From the NCBI RefSeq assembly GCF_000799735.1, contig NZ_JUHH01000001.1:1426001-1490000 (forward strand): a DNA stretch of 64,000 nt. Direction: 5' to 3'. Made by a program: the position numbers and the translations under genes. Shown one piece after another: positions 48,146-56,883 of the stretch. Within the stretch, counting starts at the first letter, position 1, and each line of letters starts with the position of its first letter. Below the pieces are notes generated by a model. That model did no database searches and was not told where the DNA came from. It was given only the letters and a program-made list of their open reading frames with translations. The DNA comes from Methylotenera sp. G11 (GTDB taxonomy: Bacteria; Pseudomonadota; Gammaproteobacteria; Burkholderiales; Methylophilaceae).

Positions 48146-48178
48146 AAAAAAAAACACCCCGACGAATCGGGGTGTTTT
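48146..48178 (-). terminator. Intrinsic terminator after xoxF
   Basis: Perfect 12-bp stem AAAACACCCCGA / TCGGGGTGTTTT with a 4-base loop, followed on the minus strand by a run of nine T's. It lies about 50 bp after the xoxF stop and should end most transcripts before xoxJ. Confidence 0.9.
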
Positions 48179-48229
48179 CTTTGAATCAACTAGGTATTAG
48201 CTAGTAATCTTTTGTTTTGCAACAAGCGA

Positions 48230-50107
48230 TTACAGGCTGAATACTGTCAATGCACCGCCGCCAGGAGCCGCGTTGTATTTTGTCAATTCTTTGTAACCAC
48301 CAGCAGCACCCAGTGCGTCTGTGTCGTTAGTCATGCCAAGGTTCATCGCTACGCCAGCCCAGCCGCCGATACCAGACAGCACGCCAACGTATTGTTTACC
48401 TTTAACACCGTAGGTGAATGCATTACCAATCACGCCTGAACCCACTTGGAATTTCCAGAGTTCTTTACCTGATTTGGCATCAACAGCTTTGAACCAGCGG
48501 TCCAGAGTGCCGTAGAATACCAAGTCAGTAGCTGTTGTCAAAGCACCGCCCCATGCAGAGAATTTCTCTTTGTTGTACCAGACTTTTTTGTTGGTCATTG
48601 GATCATAAGCAGCAAAGCCACCCATTACGCCGTCAGGACCAGCAAACATCGTCAAGGTAGCACCAACCCATGGTTGACCTGCAACGTATTTAGACTCAAC
48701 TGGCTCGTATGTCATACATACGTGGTTCAGTGGAGAGTACACTAAACCAGTTTTTGGTGAGTATGCAGCTGGTTGTTGGTCTTTTGTACCCAATGCAGCT
48801 GGGCATACGCCTTTAGCATTGTAGTCTTGGTGAGTTGAAGCTGATGCCAGTTTGTTTGGTACACCAGTTTTCATGTCAACGTCAGTTGCCCAGTTTACGA
48901 ATGGGTGTACTTTTTCTGCAGCTTGCAGTTTACCGTTGTGTGCGTTCCATGTGTAAGCGAAGCCGTTACGGTCATGGTGCCATGCGTAGGTTTTGCCGCC
49001 TTTGTCGAACAGGATGACTTCGTTGATGCCGTCATAGTCCCACTCGTCGTGTGGTGTCATTTGCATGCCCCATTTTGCAACGCCTGTGTCCAGGTCACGT
49101 GCAAATACAGTCATTGACCATTTGTTGTCGCCTGGACGTACGTCCGGGTTCCAAACAGATGGGTTACCTGTACCGTAGTAAACCAGGTTGGTACGTGCAT
49201 CATATGGCCACCAGCCCCATGTAGAGCCGCCGCCATGTTGCCAGCCGTCTTTCACAGCTTGTGGTTTCAACCAGGTACGTGTACCCAGTTCTTTTTCGCC
49301 GATTTTCAGTTGGTCGTTAGGGATCTTTTTGAAAGAACCGCCTAATTTGTTACCGCCGTTTACGTCTTGGTAAACTGACAGTGCGCTGTATTCTGGTGTG
49401 TCTTTGTTGAAGTCTGCACCGATCAGCATTTCAGCGTCTGGACCTGTTGAGTAGGCTTTCCATGCCAGTGAGCCGTCTTTCAGGTTGTAGGCTGCCAGGA
49501 AGCAGCGTACGCCGAATTCAGCACCTGAACAACCGGTCAGTACTTTGTCTTTGATTACGTGTGGTGCGTTGGTGTTAGTTGCACCTACTTTTGGATCTGT
49601 GTTTTGTACAGACCATACTTTAGCACCGGTTTTTGCGTCTAAAGCAACCAGGTTGCCGTCGTTCTGTTGCAGGAAGATTTTACCGTCGCCGAAGCCAAGA
49701 CCGCGTGATACGTTGTCACAGCACAGTACAGCTTGTACTGATGGGTCTTGTTTTGGGAAGTATGACCATACGATTTTTTGGTTGTCGTTCAGGTCAAGTG
49801 CGTATACGTTGTTTGGGAATGCAGTGTGAACGTACATTACGTTGCCAACCACAACTGGTGAACCTTCGTGACCACGGTTTACACCAGTGGCGAATGTCCA
49901 GGCTGCTTTCAGGTTTTTAACGTTGCCTTTGTTCACTTGTGACAAAGCGCTGTAGCCTTGGTTGTTGTGCTGACCGCGTGGGTGTGCCCAGTTGTTCGCG
50001 TCTTTCATCGCTGCTTCTTGATCTGCAGCTGCTGAGGCTACCAATGGCAGCGCCATTGTCATACCTGCAACTAAGCCAAGTGCTAACTTGATTTTGTTGA
50101 TTTGCAT
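48230..50107 (-). CDS. xoxF: Lanthanide-dependent PQQ methanol dehydrogenase XoxF
   Basis: Periplasmic eight-bladed propeller quinoprotein that oxidises methanol and passes electrons to cytochrome c. The start ATG 50107 has GGAG upstream, and the 625-aa product has a signal peptide ending ASA. Visible active-site features: vicinal disulfide Cys129-Cys130 (VLCCDNVS), metal ligands Glu197 (GCSGAEFG) and Asn315 (YGTGNPS), catalytic Asp357 and, two residues on, Asp359 in HDEWDYDG. The extra Asp at this place (Ala in calcium MxaF) marks lanthanide enzymes. Tryptophan-docking repeats such as GKELWKFQVGSG occur along the chain. Codon use is that of a highly expressed gene. The XoxF4 clade is likely if the host is a methylophile (inference). 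Confidence 0.98.
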   Translation of the reverse strand: MQINKIKLALGLVAGMTMALPLVASAAADQEAAMKDANNWAHPRGQHNNQGYSALSQVNKGNVKNLKAAWTFATGVNRGHEGSPVVVGNVMYVHTAFPNNVYALDLNDNQKIVWSYFPKQDPSVQAVLCCDNVSRGLGFGDGKIFLQQNDGNLVALDAKTGAKVWSVQNTDPKVGATNTNAPHVIKDKVLTGCSGAEFGVRCFLAAYNLKDGSLAWKAYSTGPDAEMLIGADFNKDTPEYSALSVYQDVNGGNKLGGSFKKIPNDQLKIGEKELGTRTWLKPQAVKDGWQHGGGSTWGWWPYDARTNLVYYGTGNPSVWNPDVRPGDNKWSMTVFARDLDTGVAKWGMQMTPHDEWDYDGINEVILFDKGGKTYAWHHDRNGFAYTWNAHNGKLQAAEKVHPFVNWATDVDMKTGVPNKLASASTHQDYNAKGVCPAALGTKDQQPAAYSPKTGLVYSPLNHVCMTYEPVESKYVAGQPWVGATLTMFAGPDGVMGGFAAYDPMTNKKVWYNKEKFSAWGGALTTATDLVFYGTLDRWFKAVDAKSGKELWKFQVGSGVIGNAFTYGVKGKQYVGVLSGIGGWAGVAMNLGMTNDTDALGAAGGYKELTKYNAAPGGGALTVFSL

Positions 50108-50221
50108 ATTATTCTCCAAAGTTAAACTACTAAGGTTTAATTAAAATTAATTTCACCGCAAGCCGTGGTTTTTTTCTGATGTATTCTCAAAATTTTCACA
50201 ACTGGCCGAAACAATTTTTTA

Positions 50222-50236
50222 GCACATTAAATGTGC
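50222..50236. promoter_or_regulatory. 15-bp palindrome at the predicted xoxF transcription start
   Basis: Perfect inverted repeat GCACATTAAATGTGC, 9 bp downstream of the predicted -10 box of xoxF. It could be an operator, or the first hairpin of the xoxF leader RNA. Confidence 0.55.
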
Positions 50237-50245
50237 GTGAACGAA

Positions 50246-50274
50246 ACTATATAACAGTAAATCACGAATTGCAA
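50246..50274 (-). promoter_or_regulatory. Predicted xoxF promoter
   Basis: Minus-strand TTGCAA (50274-50269) and TATAGT (50251-50246) with a 17-base spacer. Transcription would begin near 50239, giving an untranslated leader of about 130 bases. Confidence 0.65.
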
Positions 50275-50320
50275 TATATTGTTTACAATTTGGTTACATT
50301 TAAACCTGGTCGTGTATAAA

Positions 50321-50348
50321 TTGAGTATTTCCGTGCGCAGGGTATAAT
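50321..50348 (+). promoter_or_regulatory. Predicted promoter of the proline iminopeptidase gene
   Basis: TTGAGT (50321-50326) and TATAAT (50343-50348) with a 16-base spacer, 55 bp upstream of the ATG. Confidence 0.65.
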
Positions 50349-50402
50349 ACATGCCACATTAAAAAACCTTTTATAATCAATTAGAAAGATAATAAATTTC
50401 CC

Positions 50403-51362
50403 ATGAATAACTGTACTTACATCTTGTATCCGGAGCTGGATATCATAGAAAAAAGCAGCATTAAAGTTGATGATTTACATGAAGTTTATTATGAAGTCTG
50501 CGGCAATCCGGAAGGCAAGCCGGTTGTATTCCTGCATGGGGGTCCCGGCAGTGGCTGTAATCCTGCACAGCGTCGTTTTTTTGACCCTGCATACTACCGA
50601 ATTATACTGATCGACCAGCGAGGTTGTGGCCGCAGCCGGCCACAAGGTGAAACGAGAAATAACACGACCGATGATTTAATCAGCGACATTGATCTAATCC
50701 GCAAAGAGTTGAATATAGAAAGATGGCTGGTTTTTGGTGGCTCATGGGGCAGCACCTTAGCACTGGCTTATGCAATACGCCATACTACACATGTTACAGG
50801 CTTGATTTTACGCGGCATTTTCCTGAGCCGTCCAAAAGAGCTTAGCTGGTTTTTAGGTGAGGTGAAATCGTTTTACCCGGAACCTTGGCTTGCATTATGC
50901 GAATCAATCCCTGATAGTGCAAAACACAATCCGCTTGCCTATTACAAAGAACTCATTTTTTCCGATAATGAACAAGTGAGCATTCCTGCCGCAATCCGCT
51001 GGAACACATTTGAAGGCAGCATCATGACCCTGCTGCCCAGGCCAACCGGCAATGACAGTGAGATAGACGGAAAAGTTGAGTTGGCACGCGCCAGGATACA
51101 AATCCATTACATTGAAAATGACTGTTTTGTAGGCTCAAGGGATTTAATTGCCGAGGCCGGAAGCCAGCTGGCACAAATTCCTACAGTGATAGTACAGGGA
51201 CGTTACGACATGGTTTGCCCTCCCATCACGGCATGGGAGTTGAGCCAGGCTATGCCGCATGCCGAATTCCACATGATTGCGGATGCCGGTCATTCAGCAA
51301 TGGAAGCCGGCACAACTTCAGCCCTGGTGGCGGCAACTGAGAAACTCAAGCACATTGCCTGA
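50403..51362 (+). CDS. pip: Prolyl aminopeptidase (proline iminopeptidase)
   Basis: Alpha/beta-hydrolase that releases N-terminal proline from peptides. The 319-aa protein has the oxyanion motif VVFLHGGPGSGC (about 40-51), DQRGCGRSRP, and the nucleophile elbow GGSWGSTLA (Ser about 113). Catalytic Asp and His are in GRYDMVCPP and DAGHSAME. Length and motifs fit peptidase family S33. Confidence 0.94.
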   Translation: MNNCTYILYPELDIIEKSSIKVDDLHEVYYEVCGNPEGKPVVFLHGGPGSGCNPAQRRFFDPAYYRIILIDQRGCGRSRPQGETRNNTTDDLISDIDLIRKELNIERWLVFGGSWGSTLALAYAIRHTTHVTGLILRGIFLSRPKELSWFLGEVKSFYPEPWLALCESIPDSAKHNPLAYYKELIFSDNEQVSIPAAIRWNTFEGSIMTLLPRPTGNDSEIDGKVELARARIQIHYIENDCFVGSRDLIAEAGSQLAQIPTVIVQGRYDMVCPPITAWELSQAMPHAEFHMIADAGHSAMEAGTTSALVAATEKLKHIA

Positions 51363-51444
51363 ATATAGGACATGATGGCAGGGTTTTTGCACCACAAAAG
51401 CCCCAGCGTAAATACACGTTTAAAGTAAACATGGCGATGCCTGC

Positions 51445-52752
51445 ATGAAAAAGATCATATTCACACCAAAACCTAATGCGCAGTTAAAAGCCAACTTAAA
51501 CAAGGCGATCAGCATGCCGCGCACAGCTTATGACAATCAACGCTACAACACCCCGATGTTTGTGGCATTTGAGATGTTCAAGGCCTTTCAGCGCCACAAT
51601 GCATTTGGCCTGTCGGCGTCACTCTCTTTTTATGCGATGTTCGCCCTGATTCCGCTAGTACTGCTGATGTTCTTCCTGCTGAGCCAGCTGGTATTCAGTT
51701 CGGATTATGCCATTGTGAAGCTTGCCATCATCACCGGCAACCTTGTGCCACAGCTCAGTAGCGCGATCATGGTTGAAGTTTACAGCGCAGCCAAACAGAA
51801 AGCTGCCTGGGGCGCAATCGGCCTGTTTGTGCTGCTTTGGTCCGTAACGCCTTTGGCAAGCTCGATGCGATCAGCCTTCTACAATATAAGCAGCCTGGTT
51901 GAAGCGCCTTCATTTATTCAGCGCAAAATCAAAGACATTTTTGCGATTCTGGGCATGCTGCTGCTTTTCTTCCTATTTACTTTTGCAGGCCTTATGCTGG
52001 AGAAGGTCATCATCTTTTTAGGCGCAAATCACCAGCTGCTAGAACATGGCATGTTAGCAAGCCTGATCTCACTGGCACTCACCACATTATTGATTGCCGC
52101 GTTTTATTTTGCCTTTTTCCCGATACGTTTAAGCATCCGGCATATTTTCATCGGCGCACTGTTTACCGCGATCCTGTGGCTGCTGATGCGACCTGCGTTC
52201 ACGCTGTTCCTGTCCGTCAACCAGTCTTACGGCTCCGTGTTCGGCGGAATGAAAAACCTGTTCATCTCCATCACCTGGCTTTATTTTAATTTCGCCGTAT
52301 TTCTGCTCGGCACCGAACTGATTGCAACATTAAGAAAAAAAGACGTGCTGCTGCTGAAAGGCCTGTTTGATGACAGCGGAACTGAACTGATCACCGGTAA
52401 AGAAAACTACACCAGGCAGCTCATGCAGCACTACGGGAAAACCTACCGTCAAGGTGAATACATCTTCCATACCGGGGACACGATCAGCCAACTGTACTAC
52501 CTGCTCAACGGTGAAGTAAAAATCATGCAGAATGGCATCGTGCTGCGAACGATTGAACCTGATCATTATTTTGGCGAAATGGCAATGCTTTCAAACACGC
52601 CATCGATCGCAGATGCCGTTGTCAGTGCGGAATCAGCCGATGTCATCTGCATACGCACAGATAACATCGAAACCTTGTTACTGGATGAACCCAAAGTAGC
52701 GATGCGCTTTTTGCGACAGCTTGCCAGCAGGTTGCAGCAGCAGAGTGAATAA
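51445..52752 (+). CDS. YihY/BrkB-family membrane protein fused to a cyclic-nucleotide-binding-like domain
   Basis: A 435-aa protein. Residues about 50-305 are a YihY (formerly RNase BN/BrkB) domain with six hydrophobic segments: NAFGLSASLSFYAMFALIPLVLL, WSVTPLASSMRSAFY and the YGSVFGGMKNLFISITWLYFN segment. Residues about 325-435 form a Crp-type cNMP-binding fold: YRQGEYIFHTGDTISQLYYLLNGEVKI and FGEMAMLSNTP. The Arg that contacts the cyclic phosphate (normally PRTA) is missing (PSIADAV), so ligand binding is doubtful. Function unknown; the fusion suggests a regulated membrane protein. Confidence 0.85.
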   Translation: MKKIIFTPKPNAQLKANLNKAISMPRTAYDNQRYNTPMFVAFEMFKAFQRHNAFGLSASLSFYAMFALIPLVLLMFFLLSQLVFSSDYAIVKLAIITGNLVPQLSSAIMVEVYSAAKQKAAWGAIGLFVLLWSVTPLASSMRSAFYNISSLVEAPSFIQRKIKDIFAILGMLLLFFLFTFAGLMLEKVIIFLGANHQLLEHGMLASLISLALTTLLIAAFYFAFFPIRLSIRHIFIGALFTAILWLLMRPAFTLFLSVNQSYGSVFGGMKNLFISITWLYFNFAVFLLGTELIATLRKKDVLLLKGLFDDSGTELITGKENYTRQLMQHYGKTYRQGEYIFHTGDTISQLYYLLNGEVKIMQNGIVLRTIEPDHYFGEMAMLSNTPSIADAVVSAESADVICIRTDNIETLLLDEPKVAMRFLRQLASRLQQQSE

Positions 52753-52808
52753 TTTTGTTTTAGAATGCGATACGGATACCCGGTAAATAACGTAGGACAA
52801 ATTTTATT

Positions 52809-54341
52809 ATGGTAAAACAAGCCCACCCTTTCAATCAGCAGCCAAGCCAGTTCGAGATGCAGCCTGTATTGCAGCTGCTTAATGCCGGAAGGCTTGCCGA
52901 TGCCGAAGTGGCGGCCAACAAATTAACTGTGCGTTATCCCAATGCATTTATCCTGTTCAATATCCTGGGCATCGCCCAGGACGGTTTATCCAAATTCGGC
53001 GATGCGGTAAAGAGTTACAGCAAAGCCATCGCCTTGCAGCCAGACACGCCGGACCTACACTTCAATTTAGGCATTGCACTCGCAAACGTAGGCAGGTTCG
53101 ACGATGCGGCGAACAATTATCGCAAGGCGATTGCACTCAACCCTGAGTTTTTTGAAGCCTACGGCAATTTGGGCACAGTACTGCAGAAACAGGGCTTGCT
53201 TGAGGAGGCCATTAAAAACTACCGTACCGCATTAAATATTCATGACGATGCGCGCGGCCATTTTAACCTGGGCACAGCACTGCGTGACGAAGGCAAGCTT
53301 GACGATGCGATTTCGCACTTCAGGCAAGCCATCGCCATGTTCCCCAACTATGCGGACGCCCATAATTACCTGGGCGAATGCCTGCGCGACCAGGGCAACA
53401 TGGAAGACGCCATCAGGAGTTATCAGGATACGCTTGCACTCAATCCTGACCATGCAGGCGCCAATTACAATATGGGTGAATTCCTGTACCTGGCGGGCCG
53501 TTTTGACGAAGCCGCCGACTTCCTTGAACGCTCACAGCTTGATGACTGGCAGGAGCGCGCGCTGTATTGCCTGTATAAGGCCAAACGTTTCGAAGAATTC
53601 AAGACCAGGCTGGACGAAATCGTACGCAGCCACCCAAAACATGATGCGCCGTTTCTGCAGACGCTATCCACCCACTACGCAAAGAACTTCGGCACGGAAG
53701 ACCACTACAACTTCTGTAAAAACGGCTTTGATTTTGTATACCAGAACAGCATCAAGGAACTGGCGCAGCCTGATAGCCAGTTCCTGAAAGACCTGCTTAA
53801 CGACATCGACAACACAGCGATAGAAGTCCGCGCGCAAGGCATGATTATTAATGGCAAACAATCTGCGGGAAATCTATTTAAGCGTCCGGAAGCCTCTTTC
53901 AGAAAACTGGGAGAGCTGGTCAAACAAGAGTTTATCAACTACAGAAAACGCTTTGCCGGTGCAGACTGTGAACTGATTAAATCATTCCCTAATGAGCTGG
54001 AATTCACCAGCTCCTGGTATGTCCGGCTGCGCAGCGGCGGCTTTGTAGACCGCCATATTCATGAAGTGGGCTGGATCAGCGGCGCTGTGTACCTGGTATT
54101 ACCGCAGAACAGGCAAGACCCATTGGAAGGCTGTTTTGAATACGGGCTGCATGGTGATAACTATCCGCAAAAGCACGAAAATTTTCCGGTAGGGATCGCA
54201 TCGCCGAGCGTAGGAGACATCGTGCTATTTCCTTCATCACTATTTCATCGCACCATTCCATTCAACTCGAATGAAGAGCGCATCTGCATCGCCTTCGACT
54301 TAAAGCCTGAAGGCGATATTTTCAGGCGCTCCAACTATTAA
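52809..54341 (+). CDS. TPR protein with C-terminal 2OG-Fe(II) oxygenase-like domain
   Basis: A 510-aa soluble protein. Residues about 15-260 hold seven or so TPR units (for example DLHFNLGIALANVGRFDDAANNYRKAIALNP-type repeats at 34-residue spacing). Residues about 395-505 resemble the putative 2OG-Fe(II) oxygenase family: RSGGFVDRHIHEVGWISGAVYLVLP with a first His pair, and LFPSSLFHRTIPFNSNEERICIAFDL with a distal His and Arg. Such pairs are found near glycosylation or sulfotransferase-type genes, and a sugar nucleotidyltransferase gene is next door in the opposite direction. Substrate unknown. Confidence 0.8.
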   Translation: MVKQAHPFNQQPSQFEMQPVLQLLNAGRLADAEVAANKLTVRYPNAFILFNILGIAQDGLSKFGDAVKSYSKAIALQPDTPDLHFNLGIALANVGRFDDAANNYRKAIALNPEFFEAYGNLGTVLQKQGLLEEAIKNYRTALNIHDDARGHFNLGTALRDEGKLDDAISHFRQAIAMFPNYADAHNYLGECLRDQGNMEDAIRSYQDTLALNPDHAGANYNMGEFLYLAGRFDEAADFLERSQLDDWQERALYCLYKAKRFEEFKTRLDEIVRSHPKHDAPFLQTLSTHYAKNFGTEDHYNFCKNGFDFVYQNSIKELAQPDSQFLKDLLNDIDNTAIEVRAQGMIINGKQSAGNLFKRPEASFRKLGELVKQEFINYRKRFAGADCELIKSFPNELEFTSSWYVRLRSGGFVDRHIHEVGWISGAVYLVLPQNRQDPLEGCFEYGLHGDNYPQKHENFPVGIASPSVGDIVLFPSSLFHRTIPFNSNEERICIAFDLKPEGDIFRRSNY

Positions 54342-54369
54342 GATGCGATTACGGCGCAAATCAGCGTTA

Positions 54370-55479
54370 TCACTCTGACTTGCGCACATCCGCAATCATA
54401 TATTCCAGCCTGGCCTCGGCAATATCGACCTGCGTTTCCAGAATCGGGTCGATACATTTGCTGCCGAAAATAATTTTGCCTTCCAGATTGGCAAGACTGC
54501 TGAGCCGGGTGTAATCCTCGACAATGCAGTTCTTGATCATGGCGCCACTTTCAACTACGCAATTAGCCCCGATCACGGCCGGTCCGATAATGGTGGCGCC
54601 AGCTTCAACCCTGGAGCTACCCCCGATATAAACAGGAGGGACAATATTGACATCCTCAAAATGAATGCTCGTATTGATGCCGGTATAGATACCCGGCATG
54701 ACTTCTTTACCTGGCATCTTGAAGCCGGCAACTTCACCGCTGAGTACCTTGCTCGTGACTGTCCACACATCCTGTATATTGCCGATATCAAGCCACTGGA
54801 ACGGCAGGTTGATCGCAAAGAAAGGGATACCCTCCTTTACCAGTTTGGGGAACAGCTCACCACCAATATCGTAAGCCACATCGGAAGGAATATAATCAAA
54901 TATCTGCGGTTCAAAAATATAAATGCCTGTGTTTGCGATATTGGATACCGCATGTTCAGGAGCCGGCTTCTCCTGGAACTGCAGGATGCGACCATCTGCA
55001 TCCAGTTCCACGATACCGTACTTGAATACTTCAGCCGTTGGCACTTCCCTGACGATTACACTCGCCACTGCCTGCCTCTTACGATGGATTTCCAATGCCT
55101 TGCTGATATCCAGGTCAATCCACGCATCGCCGCAGAGCACAATAAAGGTCTCATCAAAAAAACCTGAGAAATCCTGGATTTTTTTCATGCCGCCAGCAGA
55201 GCCCACAGCCGCACTCACAGCAACACCGTCTTTAATATATCCCTCATATGAATAAGCCATGCTCACACCGAACTGCTCGCCATCCCTGAAATAGTTCTCT
55301 ATGATGGGCGCCAGGTGGCTGGTATTGACCATGATTTCGTCGACGCCATGTTTTTTGAGCAAATCCACGAGATAAGCCATCACCGGCTTCCGCACCAGGG
55401 GGATCATGGGTTTAGGTATTTCGTGCGTGATGGGCTGGACTCGGGTTCCCTTACCAGCACCAAGTATCATGGCTTTCAT
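54370..55479 (-). CDS. NDP-sugar pyrophosphorylase (mannose-1-phosphate guanylyltransferase-like)
   Basis: A 369-aa sugar-1-phosphate nucleotidyltransferase. The N-terminal domain (about 1-235) starts MKAMILGAGKGTRVQPITHEIPKPM with the nucleotide loop, then FIVLCGDAWIDLD with the metal Asp and FQEKPAPEHAVSNIANTGIYIFEP. The C-terminal part (about 260-345) is a left-handed beta-helix (hexapeptide repeats such as GATIIGPAVIGANCVVESGAMIKNC). Sugar and base specificity cannot be read from sequence alone. The GxGxRxxP start and beta-helix suggest an archaeal-type GMPP/GlmU-like enzyme. Confidence 0.85.
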   Translation of the reverse strand: MKAMILGAGKGTRVQPITHEIPKPMIPLVRKPVMAYLVDLLKKHGVDEIMVNTSHLAPIIENYFRDGEQFGVSMAYSYEGYIKDGVAVSAAVGSAGGMKKIQDFSGFFDETFIVLCGDAWIDLDISKALEIHRKRQAVASVIVREVPTAEVFKYGIVELDADGRILQFQEKPAPEHAVSNIANTGIYIFEPQIFDYIPSDVAYDIGGELFPKLVKEGIPFFAINLPFQWLDIGNIQDVWTVTSKVLSGEVAGFKMPGKEVMPGIYTGINTSIHFEDVNIVPPVYIGGSSRVEAGATIIGPAVIGANCVVESGAMIKNCIVEDYTRLSSLANLEGKIIFGSKCIDPILETQVDIAEARLEYMIADVRKSE

Positions 55480-55882
55480 ATTATTCTTGGCTTCTTAAAT
55501 TCTTGGTTGATTTAATTTCTGCCGATCTGCTTGCATGACCCAGTAGACATGAGTTATAAAGATCAGAACGACACCGTATCAATTTTACACTACCCCGCAC
55601 CGCAGCATTCAGTCTGTGCGCCGATAATCATTCAGGCAAGTTCGCTGCTAACGGAATCGGCAGCGGCTTGAACAGCGTGCCAGTCAGCTTATCAACGCCA
55701 CACCATTATAATAATCAAAAAAAATGGCGATACCCGTTTACAGGTAAAGCCAATAATATCAATCTAAGCGCAGTGCGTGCCCTGCTGACTAATTATCCTA
55801 TGGTATTTGATGAGCCGGCAGCATAACCAATGCAGCGAAATGGATAAAACACAGGGCGTACACCGTCTTTAACATCTGGAAA
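55480..55882. other. Intergenic region with no convincing gene
   Basis: About 400 bp between the nucleotidyltransferase and ydcH-like genes. The minus strand has a 25-codon frame (55875-55798) with a hydrophobic translation (MLKTVYALCFIHFAALVMLP) that resembles a bare signal peptide, but it lacks a ribosome site. A run of eight A's lies near 55720. No RNA gene or repeat was recognised. Confidence 0.35.
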
Positions 55883-56101
55883 TCAAACGCTGCTTGCCTT
55901 GCTCAGAATAGAATAAAGCTGATCTTTCAGGTGTAACTTTTCTTTCTTAAGCGTTTCAACTTCAGCATCTGTTGCATGCTCAACATTCGCTTCGATATTC
56001 TGAATCTTCTGGTCAATTTCGTTGTGACGGTCAAACAGTTTTGTAAAGTGCAAATCATTGCGCTTCAGTTGAGTGATCAGGTCACGGTATTCTGGAAACA
56101 T
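55883..56101 (-). CDS. YdcH/DUF465 family small protein
   Basis: A 72-aa protein made of two helices that probably form a coiled coil: MFPEYRDLITQLKRNDLHFTKLFDRHNEID and VETLKKEKLHLKDQLYSIL. This is the DUF465 (YdcH) pattern. AAGGAC upstream of the ATG serves as ribosome site. Function unknown in the family. Confidence 0.88.
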   Translation of the reverse strand: MFPEYRDLITQLKRNDLHFTKLFDRHNEIDQKIQNIEANVEHATDAEVETLKKEKLHLKDQLYSILSKASSV

Positions 56102-56215
56102 AAAAAGTCCTTTGTGTTTGGAATAAAAAATTAACCGCTGATTTTACGCGATTGCAATTTCGGCTTCTACCCAAAACGACCAGTTGTTGATCTACATCAA
56201 CTCGCCAGCCACCTC

Positions 56216-56710
56216 TTACTTTGCACTCTTGAATTCATCCCATGACGCCTCTGAAACCTTGTAAGTTGCCCCGGCTTCAGCGATGGCATGAATGTCGACA
56301 AAATACGTATCATCACTGACTGCTTCGTGATGTGCCTCGGCAGCCACCTCATCCCTGTGGATTTCAACCGGAAACCGCCAGTAAATCTTCTCTACGGTAT
56401 TGCCTGTTTTCTGATATATATGAGAAATCAGGTTATTTTCCAGCACGTTGGAATAACGGAATCGTTTTAACGGCTGCGATTCAATCAATGTGACAAAACG
56501 CTTATAACCATCCAGTTTAAAACAGGTGACCCGCACATCCGCCCCGGTGTGAGTAAAGTATTCAGTGATAAAGTCTGTGATGTTCCTGATTGATTTTTCC
56601 AGCGCCCGGTTCCTGCGGAATAAATAAAGAACGTAGGCAAGCAGCACGATGATATCGATGGCAACGATATAAGTCGCCAAGGAATCCAAAGTAAGCGTCA
56701 ATGTAATCAT
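56216..56710 (-). CDS. Hypothetical membrane-anchored protein
   Basis: A 164-aa protein not recognised as a known family. It has one N-terminal helix (about residues 10-29, YIVAIDIIVLLAYVLYLF) followed by a Lys/Arg-rich stretch, which indicates a cytoplasmic C-terminal domain of about 130 residues. That domain has a mixed alpha/beta look (VRVTCFKLDGYKRFVTLIE; VEKIYWRFPVEI; DTYFVDIHAIA). It sits between ydcH-like and psiF-like genes on the same strand, with no close spacing. Confidence 0.65.
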   Translation of the reverse strand: MITLTLTLDSLATYIVAIDIIVLLAYVLYLFRRNRALEKSIRNITDFITEYFTHTGADVRVTCFKLDGYKRFVTLIESQPLKRFRYSNVLENNLISHIYQKTGNTVEKIYWRFPVEIHRDEVAAEAHHEAVSDDTYFVDIHAIAEAGATYKVSEASWDEFKSAK

Positions 56711-56883
56711 GATAAAACCTGAGCATCCCCAAGCAATTGTTTATTTTTAGTGTTATCTGCAACGGCCTAATACTATCACCAGTCACACTGGCTCAAACAA
56801 AAATAATGACCGCCCGTAAAAACCCTCTCAATCAAGCGAAATATCACGCTTTTATATCAAGGGTTTCAAAAGCCGGAACAAAC

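Noticed and set aside
55798-55875. 25-codon hydrophobic frame
   Set aside because: Looks like a signal peptide but has no ribosome site and no continuation; not enough to call a gene.
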